Source: Denitrobaculum tricleocarpae (GTDB taxonomy: Bacteria > Pseudomonadota > Alphaproteobacteria > Kiloniellales > Kiloniellaceae). Taken from it: a stretch of 64,000 nucleotides of DNA. The stretch covers positions 310,001 through 374,000 of the forward strand of contig NZ_ML660053.1 in NCBI RefSeq assembly GCF_007004665.1. Reading direction: 5' to 3'. Under the pieces are notes generated by a model. It searched no databases and had not been told where the DNA came from. It saw nothing but the letters and a program-made list of their open reading frames with translations. Position numbers and translations under genes: made by a program. Shown here one piece after another: positions 25,180-33,579 of the stretch. The first letter of the stretch is position 1; the number at the start of each line of letters is the position of its first letter.

Positions 25180-26186
25180 CTGAGACAGGTTTCTTTTCGG
25201 CGGGGGATCTCCGGGATCTCGCTTGCCGGGTTCTGATGGCCCACGACACCTCTGCGGGGAATGCCGCCAGTGTCGCCGCCGCCCTGGTCGCGGCCGAGGT
25301 CGACGGGCAAAAGGGGCACGGTCTCTCCCGCTTGGCAGCCTATTCGGCCCAGGCGGCATCCGGGAAGGTTCAGGGCCATGCGGTTCCGCTGGCCGAACCT
25401 GCCGGCACGGCGGCAATTCGTATCGATGCGAAGGCGGGTTTTGCATTTCCCGCGATGGATCTCGCGATTGAAAAGCTGGCAGGGATGGCGCCGGAATGCG
25501 GGATTGCCATGGCGGGCGTCTTTCACTCGCACCATTTCGGGCAGTCTGGGTATCATGCCGAACGCCTCGCCCGACGGGGGCTGATCGGTCTGATCCTGGG
25601 CAACAGCCCAAAGGCCATTGCGCCCTGGGGCGGCCGGGATGGCGTATTCGGAACCAACCCCATCGCCTTTGCCGCACCACGGCGTGCGGCCGAACCTCTG
25701 CTGATCGACCTGAGCTTGAGCAAGGTTGCGCGCGGTAAGGTCATGGTTGCCGCCAAGAACGGCACGCCCATTCCCGAAGACTGGGCGCTGGACAAGGACG
25801 GTCAGCCCACGACCGACGCCAAGGCCGCCCTGGAAGGGACCATGATCCCGATTGGTGATGCCAAGGGGGCGGCGCTGGTCCTGATGGTTGAAGTGCTGGC
25901 CGCCGCCGTGACCGGTGCGAATTTCGGGTTCGAGGCCTCGTCTTTCTTTACGGCGGACGGACCACCGCCAGGGGTGGGGCAGAGCCTCATCGCCATCGAC
26001 CCGAACCGTCTCTCCGGCGGCGCCTTTGCCGAACGTCTCGAGGTGCTGCTGAATGCCATCGTGGCACAACCGGGCACGCGTTTGCCCGGCATGCGGCGTC
26101 TGAGCATGCGGGAGAAGGCCAGGAAGGAGGGGATCGCCGTCGACCACGGTTTTATCGAGGAATTGGAGCAGCTTGCGCGAAAGTAG
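25176..26186 (+). CDS. comC: (R)-sulfolactate dehydrogenase, LDH2/malate dehydrogenase family
   Basis: 336 residues of the LDH2/YlbC-type oxidoreductase family: DGQKGHGLSRLAAY, VFHSHHFGQSGYHAERLARRGLIGL, GTNPIAFAAPR and DLSLSKVARGKVM. The catalytic His lies in the SHHFG segment. It reduces sulfopyruvate to (R)-sulfolactate with NAD(P)H, working with SlcC as a two-enzyme racemase. The ATGA overlap with slcC shows coupling. It is the last gene of the cluster; the next gene has its own leader. The call rests on context plus family; on its own it could be a malate or ureidoglycolate dehydrogenase. Confidence 0.85.
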   Translation: MTETGFFSAGDLRDLACRVLMAHDTSAGNAASVAAALVAAEVDGQKGHGLSRLAAYSAQAASGKVQGHAVPLAEPAGTAAIRIDAKAGFAFPAMDLAIEKLAGMAPECGIAMAGVFHSHHFGQSGYHAERLARRGLIGLILGNSPKAIAPWGGRDGVFGTNPIAFAAPRRAAEPLLIDLSLSKVARGKVMVAAKNGTPIPEDWALDKDGQPTTDAKAALEGTMIPIGDAKGAALVLMVEVLAAAVTGANFGFEASSFFTADGPPPGVGQSLIAIDPNRLSGGAFAERLEVLLNAIVAQPGTRLPGMRRLSMREKARKEGIAVDHGFIEELEQLARK

Positions 26187-26348
26187 TTACGTCCGTGGCT
26201 TGAAGTCCGATGGTGCAAGTCTGATAGCGAGGCTTAAAATGACTTGCTGCAAACCACTGCTGTGGGTCTAAACTGTGATCGTGATCGGCGATCATTTCCT
26301 TTGATCTCTCGTTACACCCCGGTCTCATCCGCGAAAGGACAACGCTCC

Positions 26349-26984
26349 GTGATTGATCTCTACACCTGGACGACACCCAATGGCCGCAAGGTCTCAATTA
26401 TGCTTGAAGAGCTGGAAATGCCGTACCAGGCGATTCCAATCAACATCACGAACGACGATCAATTCGCACCCGACTTTCTGAAAATCAGCCCAAACAACAA
26501 AATTCCGGCGATTGTCGACACGGAGACGGGGACTTCTCTGATGGAGTCCGGAGCAATCATGCTCTATCTCTCCAAAAAGGCTGGCGGAAAACTGGTTCCC
26601 GGTGATGAAGCCGGATATTGGCGCATGATGGAATGGCTGATGCTGCAGATGGGCGGTGTCGGGCCGATGCTGGGACAGGTCCATCACTTCGTGAAGTTCA
26701 ATCCCGGCAAGGCACCCTACGCCGAGGAACGCTACAGCAACGAAGCCAAGCGCCTGTACGGCGTTCTGGATAAGCAACTGGGCGAATCACCCTATCTTGC
26801 AGGCGATGAACTCTCTATCGCGGATATTGCCACCTGGCCGTGGATCTCGCGCTTCGAATGGCAGCAGATTGACCTTAAAGACTTCCCGAATCTGGCGCGC
26901 TGGTACACGGAGTTGGCGGTGCGGCCGGCTTTCCAGCGCGGCTATCATGTGCCCAAGCAGATGGGCGAAGTGCCAATGCCTTGA
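26349..26984 (+). CDS. Glutathione S-transferase, Nu class (YfcG/YghU-like)
   Basis: 211 residues from the GTG at 26349. MIDLYTWTTPNGRKVSIMLEELEMPYQ is the exact start of the thioredoxin-like domain in this class; the longer frame from 26244 only adds unrelated sequence. The active-site Thr-Pro-Asn-Gly replaces a catalytic Cys or Ser, as in disulfide-bond oxidoreductase GSTs. NNKIPAIVDTETG and ESGAIMLYLSKK bind glutathione, and the helical C-terminal domain has ELSIADIATWPWISRF. Cytosolic. It probably reduces glutathione disulfides or peroxides. It stands between comC and the carbonic-anhydrase-like gene. Confidence 0.9.
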   Translation: MIDLYTWTTPNGRKVSIMLEELEMPYQAIPINITNDDQFAPDFLKISPNNKIPAIVDTETGTSLMESGAIMLYLSKKAGGKLVPGDEAGYWRMMEWLMLQMGGVGPMLGQVHHFVKFNPGKAPYAEERYSNEAKRLYGVLDKQLGESPYLAGDELSIADIATWPWISRFEWQQIDLKDFPNLARWYTELAVRPAFQRGYHVPKQMGEVPMP

Positions 26985-27026
26985 GCAGGCCGACGCAGGC
27001 GCGAGACTGGTAACCGGAGAAGATGG

Positions 27027-27554
27027 ATGCTCTACGCGATCGGTGATAAGGCGCCCCAATTCGCTGACGAAGAGACGAGCTATGTCGCGCCTACGGCGGT
27101 CGTCATTGGCGATGTGACTATGGCGCGCGAGAGCTCCGTTTGGTGGGGCGTGGTCATGCGGGGCGATAACGACAGCATCACCTTGGGGGAAGGCAGCAAC
27201 ATTCAGGAAAACTCGGTGGTTCACGTCGATCCTGGCTTCCCCTGTCACATCGGCAACGGTGTCACGATCGGCCACAGTGTGACGCTCCACGGCTGCAGTA
27301 TCGGCGACGGGACGCTGGTAGGGATCGGCGCCATCATCCTGAATGGCGCGAAGATCGGGCGAAATTGCCTGGTCGGTGCGAACAGCTTCATTGGCGAGGG
27401 GAAGGAGATCCCGGACAATTCCCTGGTCTTCGGCGCACCCGCCAAAGTGGCTCGGGAATTGTCGGAAGATCACATAAAGCGGTTGCGGATGTCGGCGGAA
27501 TCCTATGTCACGAAAATTCCCGAGTACCGCAATCAGCTCCGACGAATTGACTGA
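27027..27554 (+). CDS. Gamma-class carbonic anhydrase family protein
   Basis: 175 residues with a left-handed beta-helix of hexapeptide repeats. The zinc ligands are in VVHVDPGFPCHIGNGVTIGHSVTLHGC: His in VVHVD, His in IGHSV and His in TLHGC, the usual three. SVWWGVVMRGD is the other family signature. It is a soluble trimeric protein that may hydrate CO2 or bind another small substrate; many family members (YrdA/PaaY type) have unproven activity. A purine-rich ribosome site (GGAGAAG) precedes the ATG. It lies 42 bp after the GST gene and may be cotranscribed. Confidence 0.92.
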   Translation: MLYAIGDKAPQFADEETSYVAPTAVVIGDVTMARESSVWWGVVMRGDNDSITLGEGSNIQENSVVHVDPGFPCHIGNGVTIGHSVTLHGCSIGDGTLVGIGAIILNGAKIGRNCLVGANSFIGEGKEIPDNSLVFGAPAKVARELSEDHIKRLRMSAESYVTKIPEYRNQLRRID

Positions 27555-27571
27555 ATAGCCCCTCCGCAGAC

Positions 27572-27886
27572 TCAGTCAGGAAACTCGGCGGCGACGAGAA
27601 TTTTGTTCTCCTGGCTGACCAGATATCCGGCTTCTGCGCTTTTCTTCAGATAGCTCTGCCAATCAGGATCCGCTTGCATGGCGGCACGTTTTTCCGCGCG
27701 GTCTGCGGCGTCTCTGTAAGCCCAGACGTGCACGTAGCTGTTCACGTCGCCGACGTCCGTTGTCGCGTAAAGAACAGGCTTGCCGAGGTTGCGGCATTGG
27801 GCGGCGTAGCCGTGCTCTTTGTACAGCGCCATTTGCTTCGGCAGGGTGCCGGGGCGAACACAATAGGTGCGATGATCGAAGATCAT
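27572..27886 (-). CDS. NIPSNAP family protein
   Basis: 104 residues, one NIPSNAP dimeric alpha-beta-barrel domain: MIFDHRTYCVRPGTLPKQMALYKEHG, LYATTDVGDVNSYVHVWAYRDAADRAEKRAAM, DPDWQSYLKK. The domain is complete and of usual bacterial length. Function is unknown for bacterial members; the fold resembles small monooxygenases and stress-response barrels. No signal peptide. It converges on the carbonic-anhydrase-like gene and appears monocistronic. Confidence 0.9.
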   Translation of the reverse strand: MIFDHRTYCVRPGTLPKQMALYKEHGYAAQCRNLGKPVLYATTDVGDVNSYVHVWAYRDAADRAEKRAAMQADPDWQSYLKKSAEAGYLVSQENKILVAAEFPD

Positions 27887-27984
27887 AAGGGAATTTCCTC
27901 AAGCAGTGTTGGTTGATTGGAGCGCTGATCTGGCCCGCTGACACCTGCGCAAAGAATGCCGCAGAGAGCGCCAGGGAGCAAAGG

Positions 27985-28233
27985 CTACTTGTTCCGCAAC
28001 ATCTTCCAGCCCATGGCGATCAGCCAGATCGGAATGACGACAGCGGCGCCCAGCAGGATGTAGGTGAAACCCCATTCGAACACCGAGGAGCCCATCTCAA
28101 AGACCTCGACTGCCGCAGACCCCATGGATTCGAACGCCTGCCGCGGCGTGAGATTCAGGTACGACATCACGAAACCGACGATCAGGGATGCGACGACTAG
28201 TTTTATCAGGGTGGAAACAATGTTGTTCGGCAT
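27985..28233 (-). CDS. Small two-helix membrane protein (DUF6460-like)
   Basis: 82 residues from the ATG at 28233, preferred over the GTG at 28254 because the family begins close to the first helix. Two membrane segments are seen: IKLVVASLIVGFVMSYL (about 9-26) and FTYILLGAAVVIPIWLIAMG (about 56-75), separated by an amphipathic stretch LTPRQAFESMGSAAVEVFE. It resembles the short DUF6460 proteins common in alphaproteobacteria. Function is unknown; it sits in the inner membrane. Confidence 0.75.
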   Translation of the reverse strand: MPNNIVSTLIKLVVASLIVGFVMSYLNLTPRQAFESMGSAAVEVFEMGSSVFEWGFTYILLGAAVVIPIWLIAMGWKMLRNK

Positions 28234-28352
28234 GTTGGGTACGTCTTTGGTCACTATCCGGCGTCAAATGCTATCCAGCATGTTGAACAACTGTGTTCGC
28301 TTGAGCAAGACTGCAGTATAAGCAGGGCGCTGATTCTGCTCGAGGGATTGTA

Positions 28353-28892
28353 ATGATTAAGACTTGTCTTCGCGGCACCGCGCTTTCACTGATTTTTCTT
28401 TTGTCGGCTTGCGATGAACCCGCGACAAACCGCAGTTATCTCCATCCGGCGGGAACGCTCGACTTTCTGATCGAAGCCACCAAGGAGGGGCCTTTGCTCC
28501 TGAAGATACAGGGGGCGGCATTCGATATGGACCGGGCGGCGTTCGAGAACGAGGTCGCCGGTCTTATCGCCGGTGCCATTCAACGCCGCCGGATCACCGT
28601 CACGACCGATCCGGCCCAAGCGCCCCAGCCGAGCCTCTACGTCCTGATGACATTCAATGGCGGAAAAAGCCTGAGCGGTCAGGCCCAATGCGGTGGAAAA
28701 ACGCAGGGCGGCTCACCGCGCGGCGACGATGCCCGCCTCGATGTCACCGCCAGCTTCTGCGGCAACGACGCGCGATACGCCACCGTTTCTGGATGGGTCG
28801 AGAAGTTGAAAAACCGGGACGATGAGAAGTATTCCAAGCTTATCGGACAGATCGCCCGGGATCTCTTCGTCGAGCAGAAGCAGGATAAGTAG
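28353..28892 (+). CDS. Predicted lipoprotein
   Basis: 179 residues. The signal MIKTCLRGTALSLIFLLSAC ends in a lipobox (LSAC, Cys20), so it is an envelope lipoprotein. The mature domain, about 155 residues, mixes helices and strands (LLLKIQGAAFDMDRAAFENEVAGLIAGAIQ; PSLYVLMTFNG; ATVSGWVEKLKNRDDEKYSKLIGQIARDLF), similar in pattern to periplasmic lipoproteins that assist envelope assembly, though no family is assigned. Two cysteines (QCGGK, SFCGN) may form a disulfide. Monocistronic. Confidence 0.75.
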   Translation: MIKTCLRGTALSLIFLLSACDEPATNRSYLHPAGTLDFLIEATKEGPLLLKIQGAAFDMDRAAFENEVAGLIAGAIQRRRITVTTDPAQAPQPSLYVLMTFNGGKSLSGQAQCGGKTQGGSPRGDDARLDVTASFCGNDARYATVSGWVEKLKNRDDEKYSKLIGQIARDLFVEQKQDK

Positions 28893-28916
28893 CCGGGAAT
28901 ACCGCGTCCCGCCAAC

Positions 28917-29150
28917 TTACTCCCAAAGCGGCTTGCCGAGGTCGATGTCATCTTCGTCGGTCAGAATGCCGGTCAGGCCGCCCGCACCCGCGCCGAGTAC
29001 CACACCCTGAACCACGGTCAGGCCCGTGACGGCACCGACGACCGCGCCCGCGCCGGCACCGATCGCGGCACCGCTGAGGCCGCGGTCTTTGTCGGTGCTG
29101 CCGCACGCCGAGAGCAGGAGGGCTACGGCAAGCAAAGGAATACGGTACAT
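28917..29150 (-). CDS. Small glycine-zipper lipoprotein
   Basis: 77 residues from the ATG at 29150, which has GGAG 7 bp upstream and opens the lipoprotein signal MYRIPLLAVALLLSAC (Cys16). The remainder is a glycine zipper (LSGAAIGAGAGAVVGAVTGLTVVQGVVLGAGAGGLTGIL) ending in an acidic tail (TDEDDIDLGKPLWE). Such proteins insert in or associate with the outer membrane, as OmpA-like zipper and SlyB-type lipoproteins do. A frame starting at 29219 adds sequence before the signal and is not used. Confidence 0.82.
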   Translation of the reverse strand: MYRIPLLAVALLLSACGSTDKDRGLSGAAIGAGAGAVVGAVTGLTVVQGVVLGAGAGGLTGILTDEDDIDLGKPLWE

Positions 29151-29499
29151 TCGGTTTCTCCATCTTTGGTTCGGCATCAGTATCTCGGCGCTCAAGTGGC
29201 GGCCGTTCTTTAATGTCAAACAGAAATGGGGCGAGATTCGGGATCTACGCTATGTAATTCCTGTGACAAATGATGGATATTCACGCTTTATCGCGATTCT
29301 CTGCGGTGCTAGTCTTTGCCTTTGGGCTTCGTTGCTGTTCAATACTCGTGAATTCGGCATTGCGAGGCCTAAGGTCGGGAAGTTGAGACCCGCGTGCAGG
29401 CTGAATGCGCTTGCTTTGGTATCACGCGGGAGGTTCGGGGAATTTGACTAATATGGCTATTCGGTCTTGGCCGAAACGCGTTTCGTGCGGTGGTGCGCG
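29151..29499. other. Intergenic region between divergent lipoprotein and CHAP genes
   Basis: About 350 bp. Promoters of both divergent genes should lie here. Short open stretches occur but none has a ribosome site or recognisable product. No strong repeat or hairpin was seen. Confidence 0.45.
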
Positions 29500-30204
29500 A
29501 TGAACGCCGTGCGGTTTGCTCTCATCACTTTTTTTGGACTCACCTTAGCCGCCTGCGCGGGGCGTGAGCCCGCGCCGAAACAAACGACGGAAAACACTTT
29601 AGGAGAGTTTTCGGCGGCGCCGATGGACGATGCCGATTGGCTTTCGACGGCCGGTCAGGACCCGGAAGCTGTTGAACGTCCGTATTTTTCGGTGTTCTCG
29701 CCCGAGAGCGATGTGCCTGCGCGCAAGCCGGAAGCCTTACGGCCAAGGATCGTGAACGCATCTTTCGCTATTCCGAAGCCGCGTATGAAGCCGGCGATCC
29801 ACACCGGAAAGCGCTCGCTACAATGCGTTCCTTATGCTCGAGAGGTCTCGTCCATCGGAATCCGCGGTGACGCCTGGACCTGGTGGCGCAGCGCGAAGGG
29901 CCGATACGCGCGCGGTCACACGCCGGAGGTCGGTGCGGTTCTGGTGCTCAGCAAGACCAAGCGCCTGCGCTATGGTCACCTGGCCGTGGTTGCCGAGGTG
30001 CTGAACGATCGTGAGGTCCTGGTGCATCAGGCCAACTGGTTGAACCGAGGCCGCATCCATCGCTACACGCCCGTGGTCGATGTCTCGCCCAACAATGACT
30101 GGTCTTCGGTCCGGGTCTGGTACACGCCGGGACAAAAATACGGGAAGCGCGCTTACAAGGTGTCCGGGTTTATCTATCCCGATACGCTCGAGGCAAAGCG
30201 CTGA
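29500..30204 (+). CDS. CHAP-domain amidase/endopeptidase lipoprotein
   Basis: 234 residues from the ATG at 29500, chosen because it opens a lipoprotein signal (MNAVRFALITFFGLTLAAC, Cys19); a TTG at 29467 would extend it by 11 residues. The C-terminal half is a CHAP domain: catalytic Cys in SLQCVPYARE (about residue 108), WTWWRSAKGRYARG, and catalytic His in RYGHLAVVAEVLNDREVLVHQANW. CHAP enzymes cut peptidoglycan cross-bridges or stems. It should act in the periplasm or outer leaflet. The linker between anchor and domain is Pro/Arg-rich. A MITE-like element begins 17 bp after the stop. Confidence 0.88.
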   Translation: MNAVRFALITFFGLTLAACAGREPAPKQTTENTLGEFSAAPMDDADWLSTAGQDPEAVERPYFSVFSPESDVPARKPEALRPRIVNASFAIPKPRMKPAIHTGKRSLQCVPYAREVSSIGIRGDAWTWWRSAKGRYARGHTPEVGAVLVLSKTKRLRYGHLAVVAEVLNDREVLVHQANWLNRGRIHRYTPVVDVSPNNDWSSVRVWYTPGQKYGKRAYKVSGFIYPDTLEAKR

Positions 30205-30220
30205 TGCATCAGTCCACGCC

Positions 30221-30522
30221 TAGGTTGAGGACTCATATTCTTTGATGGTCTTGATCGTGTTTTGCCGGGTTTTAGGCAGGAGAGGTCTCGAGAGCGGGCC
30301 TGAAGGCCCGGTAAGAGGCGTCAACGCACCTAAAAACCCGGCAAAATACGACCCATCCGGGCGATAAGATTATGAGTTCTGGGAACCACGTTCTGGACAG
30401 CGTCGTGTCATCGGTCCAATTCTGGCTAAGCACGATGCTATGGCATCGCTCCACTCTTAACTCCTTGCCAGAAAACATAATTTTATCGTCAAGGCCGTCA
30501 AAGAATATGAGTTCTCAACCTA
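30221..30522. mobile_element. MITE-like element with 34-bp terminal inverted repeats
   Basis: Ends 30221-30254 and 30489-30522 are inverted copies matching at about 30 of 34 bases (TAGGTTGAG, ACTCATATTCTTTGA and CTTGA are shared blocks). The outermost TA on each side could be a duplicated TA target, as for IS630- or some IS5-group elements. Inside, 30255-30351 folds as a long hairpin (TCGT.TTTTGCCGGGTTTT against its complement) with an inner CGGGCCT/AGGCCCG stem at 30295-30310. No transposase frame is present, so it would be non-autonomous. The right repeat supplies the last codons and stop of the DUF2332 gene. Confidence 0.72.
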
Positions 30523-31639
30523 ACCAGCGGATCCATTTGCCATGATAGCAGACATCTGCAAGATGCCGTTCCGCATGTCGTTTTGGCGCATCCGGCGATA
30601 GGGAGAGCCTGAGTTCGGCGCACTTGCCCGAAACCGAGGGCTCCATGCGCAGCCATGCGAAGGGCTTTTCTTTTGTCGCGACGGAGGCAGCCTGGTCGAT
30701 CACCGCTTTGATCCCGGCGCGTTCTTCCTCCGGCAGGTATTGCCAGACGATGGAATGAAACAGGACCTGCGTTGTTCCGGTCGTTTGTTCGGGCACAATC
30801 CGCCGCAGCCACTTGGCTGCGCTCGCACGTTCGACCTTCGGCGGATGTTCGCCCGCGATGCTCAGGGCGCCTCGCATCCTTTGAAGCCGCTCTTTCTGGT
30901 CGGGCCAGATGTAGGCCAGAAGGCGATTGGCTTCGTTCGAAGTCGGCACTTCAGACCCGATGGCGTCCAGGTTCGCCGGGTTCAAGTCGCAGCCTATTGC
31001 GTCGGCGATCTCGACCTCGACGACAGCTGGCGCGGGCCCTTTCCAATCGGGCCGTAAGAGGACAGGACCGTCAAGGTTGCCCCATTTGGTGTCGATGCCG
31101 GAGGGAGCATAGCCGTAGCGATGCCAGTTGAGATTCAAGCCTGCGCTGGAGCCGATCTCGCGGAGTGATAAGGGCTGACCCGTCCGGCCCGCGATGGCCA
31201 TGAAACCGGCGAAGAGCACGCCCGAGCGGCCGACTTCATTTGTCTGCGGCGGGCCCTGGATGAAGCGCATGAGGGCCGGTCCGTGATGTTCCATGGCCTG
31301 TTCGATCCGATCCCAGGACGCGGGGGCCTGTCCCACGACAGCATCGCCGCCGTAAAGGTCGGCGAGGTCTTCATCCAGACCACAGAGTGCAAGCCAGTGC
31401 AGCCCTGCCGCAAAGCGCAGCGCGAGCGCGTCGTCGCTGGGTGTGCCTTGCCATTGCAAAACTCGGGTGCCGACTGCTGTATCTGTCGTCAGCTTTTCCG
31501 CTGCCGTTCCGATGAGCCCGGCGGTAAAGGGCGAGCCCATGGAACCGCAGACCTTGCCTTGCGCCCTGAAGTGGGCGCGGACGGCCTCTTCCTTCTGCCC
31601 GGGCGAGCCGACATGTGTGAAAACGTCGTTACTGGGCAC
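30515..31639 (-). CDS. DUF2332 family protein
   Basis: 374 residues matching DUF2332: AVRAHFRAQGKVCGSMGSPFTAGLI near the N-terminus, SLREIGSSAGLNLNWHRYGY in the middle and VLFHSIVWQYLPEEER near the C-terminus. The GSSAGLNLNWHRY motif and the strand-helix order hint at a methyltransferase-like Rossmann core, but the activity is unknown. The GTG start overlaps the stop of the DUF4197 gene by 11 bp, so translation is probably coupled. The end (IRWLG and stop) lies inside the right repeat of the MITE-like element, so the natural C-terminus may have been altered by the insertion. Confidence 0.85.
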   Translation of the reverse strand: MPSNDVFTHVGSPGQKEEAVRAHFRAQGKVCGSMGSPFTAGLIGTAAEKLTTDTAVGTRVLQWQGTPSDDALALRFAAGLHWLALCGLDEDLADLYGGDAVVGQAPASWDRIEQAMEHHGPALMRFIQGPPQTNEVGRSGVLFAGFMAIAGRTGQPLSLREIGSSAGLNLNWHRYGYAPSGIDTKWGNLDGPVLLRPDWKGPAPAVVEVEIADAIGCDLNPANLDAIGSEVPTSNEANRLLAYIWPDQKERLQRMRGALSIAGEHPPKVERASAAKWLRRIVPEQTTGTTQVLFHSIVWQYLPEEERAGIKAVIDQAASVATKEKPFAWLRMEPSVSGKCAELRLSLSPDAPKRHAERHLADVCYHGKWIRWLG

Positions 31640-32393
31640 CGAAGACTTTCTGCAGCAACGCAGTGCTTCGCTTCAGTGGGTCTTTCCGGATCGCCGCTTC
31701 TTCCTGTGCGAGATAGTAGAAGATGCCGTCCATGCCCTTATCGACAACGTAGTCGGTCAGGTCCGCTTTGGCATCCGGGACGAAGGGAATGCTCCGGTAC
31801 TCTCCCATGACCTGGTCATAAGACTGAATTGCGCCGACATCGGACAGGCTCTGGTTGACCACCGGTTCCATTTCCTTGGCGAGCGGACCGGTCATCTTCC
31901 CCTGGAAGTAGCGGGTCGCCGCATCATCCGGTCCGCTGTAAATCTTCTCAGCGTCTTCGAGGGACATCTCGCTGATTGCGTCCAGAAACAGGGCCTTTGC
32001 CTTTGGTGCGGCCGCTTCCGCCGCCCGGTTCAGGCGCAGCTCCAGATCGTCGAGCATCGAGGACATGCCGGCCAATTCCAGAGCCGATTGTACTTTCTTG
32101 AGCGAGTCCGGCAGCGGCAGGCGGATGTTGGAGTCCCCATTGTAACCGTCGGCCTGACCGACCTGATCAACAACACGCTCCGATCCGACTTTCAGGGCTT
32201 CTCGAAGCCCGTCGCTCAACTCCTGCGCTGAGAGGTTGCCTATCGCGGACCCGCTGGTGCTCCCGGATCCTGATGACGCGCCGGATGAATTGAGCAGATC
32301 CGTGCCTTTTTTCAACCAGTCCGATTGAGCCATGCTCTGTGACAGGGGGAGGGCCGCGAGAAGGGCAACTGAGGCGATAAAAGCTGTGCGCAT
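31629..32393 (-). CDS. DUF4197 domain protein, exported
   Basis: 254 residues from the ATG at 32393 (GGAG 8 bp upstream), which opens a Sec signal peptide (MRTAFIASVALLAALPLSQSMAQ). After a Ser/Gly linker (about 33-47) the DUF4197 domain runs from about 50 to the end: GLREALKVGSERVVDQVGQADGY, IRLPLPDSLKKVQSALELAG, MSLEDAEKIYSGPDDAATRYFQ and the ending LFYYLAQEEAAIRKDP-type segment. Periplasmic, helical, function unknown. It is the upstream partner of the DUF2332 gene, with an 11-bp overlap. Confidence 0.88.
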   Translation of the reverse strand: MRTAFIASVALLAALPLSQSMAQSDWLKKGTDLLNSSGASSGSGSTSGSAIGNLSAQELSDGLREALKVGSERVVDQVGQADGYNGDSNIRLPLPDSLKKVQSALELAGMSSMLDDLELRLNRAAEAAAPKAKALFLDAISEMSLEDAEKIYSGPDDAATRYFQGKMTGPLAKEMEPVVNQSLSDVGAIQSYDQVMGEYRSIPFVPDAKADLTDYVVDKGMDGIFYYLAQEEAAIRKDPLKRSTALLQKVFGAQ

Positions 32394-32708
32394 CTTTTCA
32401 ACTCCAAAGCATGTGAGGTGCTCATACAACTCTAGCGTTATGAAATCAGAGCCTACCGTCGAGAAAAGCTCTCACTTCCATGCTATCATGCGGCCTCTCG
32501 GCAGACCACGAATAAAACGCGGGTGCATATGGTTAACCGGTTGAAAAACAAAAGAATCATTTCTGCCCGCAGCGGTGCCGCAAAAAGCACGGGGACTGTC
32601 ATAAATGTTTCCATGCAAATCAATACGAGTCGCGCTATACTGCTTTTGTAACAAACGCGAAAAGCACCACTCGAAATTTATAAACCGTAGTTGTGTCGGG
32701 AGAGCGTT
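32394..32708. other. Intergenic region between DUF4197 and a small membrane protein gene
   Basis: About 315 bp, comparatively AT-rich, between divergent genes. I see no convincing reading frame, RNA gene or strong dyad. The right edge carries GGGAGA, the ribosome site of the 45-residue protein. Confidence 0.45.
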
Positions 32709-32846
32709 ATGTATAGGTCGGTAAAGGAAAGCAGAGACACGCGACACGAGCAACGCAGTTTGCTGTTCTGGGCGGAAGGTGTCGTGGTTGGTGTCGTTGT
32801 TTTCGTGGTCGTCGCCTACGTCTTTGGGCTTTTGACCAGCGTGTAG
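32709..32846 (+). CDS. 45-residue single-helix membrane protein
   Basis: A short frame starting at ATG 32709 with GGGAGA 6 bp upstream and ending at TAG 32846. The N-terminal 17 residues are charged (MYRSVKESRDTRHEQR), then a single strongly hydrophobic helix follows (LLFWAEGVVVGVVVFVVVAY, about 18-37) with a short tail FGLLTSV. The charge pattern predicts N-in orientation in the inner membrane. No family recognised. The good ribosome site and clean topology support a real gene. Its neighbour on the other strand is the response regulator. Confidence 0.6.
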   Translation: MYRSVKESRDTRHEQRSLLFWAEGVVVGVVVFVVVAYVFGLLTSV

Positions 32847-32962
32847 GCGCCTCTGATCGCCAGGAACGGGCGACAGATTCCAGCCAATCCAGCCCTGCGC
32901 TGGTTTGCAAGAATAACGAACGTCGTTCTCCAACCTGCCTTGCGGGCGGGGACGAGCAGTCT

Positions 32963-33361
32963 TTAGTGTGTGACGACCTTGCCGCGCCGCAGTGGCGGGT
33001 TGTTTGCGAGAATAGCCTCGATAGACGCGAGCAGGTCTGACGGCCGGAGCGGTTTTTCCAGAAAATCGGAAGCGATTTCGTAGGCGCGCCCGATCGCGAC
33101 GGCGATGTCGCCGGTCAGATAGATGATTGGCACACCCCCGGCGGAGAGCTCAAATCCCAGAGTTACGCCGTCAATGGAGTCTTCAAGATTAAGATCCAAT
33201 ATGGCGAGGTCCGGCCTTTGCTGAGCCGCCAGTTCCAGAGCGTCGCTACAGGTTCGCGCAATGCCTGACACTTCGTAGCCGGCTCGCTCAAGAATGCTAC
33301 GGACCGCGCTCGAGAAATCAGGGTCGTCTTCGACCAGAAGGATACGCGGGGCAGGGGCCAT
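32963..33361 (-). CDS. Single-domain response regulator (CheY-like receiver)
   Basis: 132 residues, one receiver domain and no output domain. The acidic pocket is VEDDPDF (about 10-16), the phospho-acceptor Asp is in LAILDLNLEDSIDG (about residue 56), the conserved Thr is in IIYLTGD and the Lys in FLEKPLRP (about 105). It would act as a phosphorylation-dependent switch on a partner; no histidine kinase is in the window. It is divergent from the DUF427-cyclase gene 218 bp away, but a functional link is only a suggestion. Confidence 0.92.
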   Translation of the reverse strand: MAPAPRILLVEDDPDFSSAVRSILERAGYEVSGIARTCSDALELAAQQRPDLAILDLNLEDSIDGVTLGFELSAGGVPIIYLTGDIAVAIGRAYEIASDFLEKPLRPSDLLASIEAILANNPPLRRGKVVTH

Positions 33362-33579
33362 AGGTAATATGTAGCACCGGTTTCAGGGGCTGGAAGTCAC
33401 AAGATCGCGAAGGGATCGTGAGGTTGATAGAGGAAGATCTTCTCGCGTTGCGCCCGCACGAAAGGGCTCGGATGCCGTCCGTGAGAATCTCCATAAACTC
33501 TTGATGTTTCGTTGGTAATTCTTGTGATTTCACCCCATTTGTATGTGGCAATATGATGATGGTTAGATGAAGGTCAGGC

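Noticed and set aside
30272-30478. Open frame within the MITE-like element as a transposase remnant
   Set aside because: Its 68 residues show no DDE or helix-turn-helix features, and it lies in hairpin-forming sequence.
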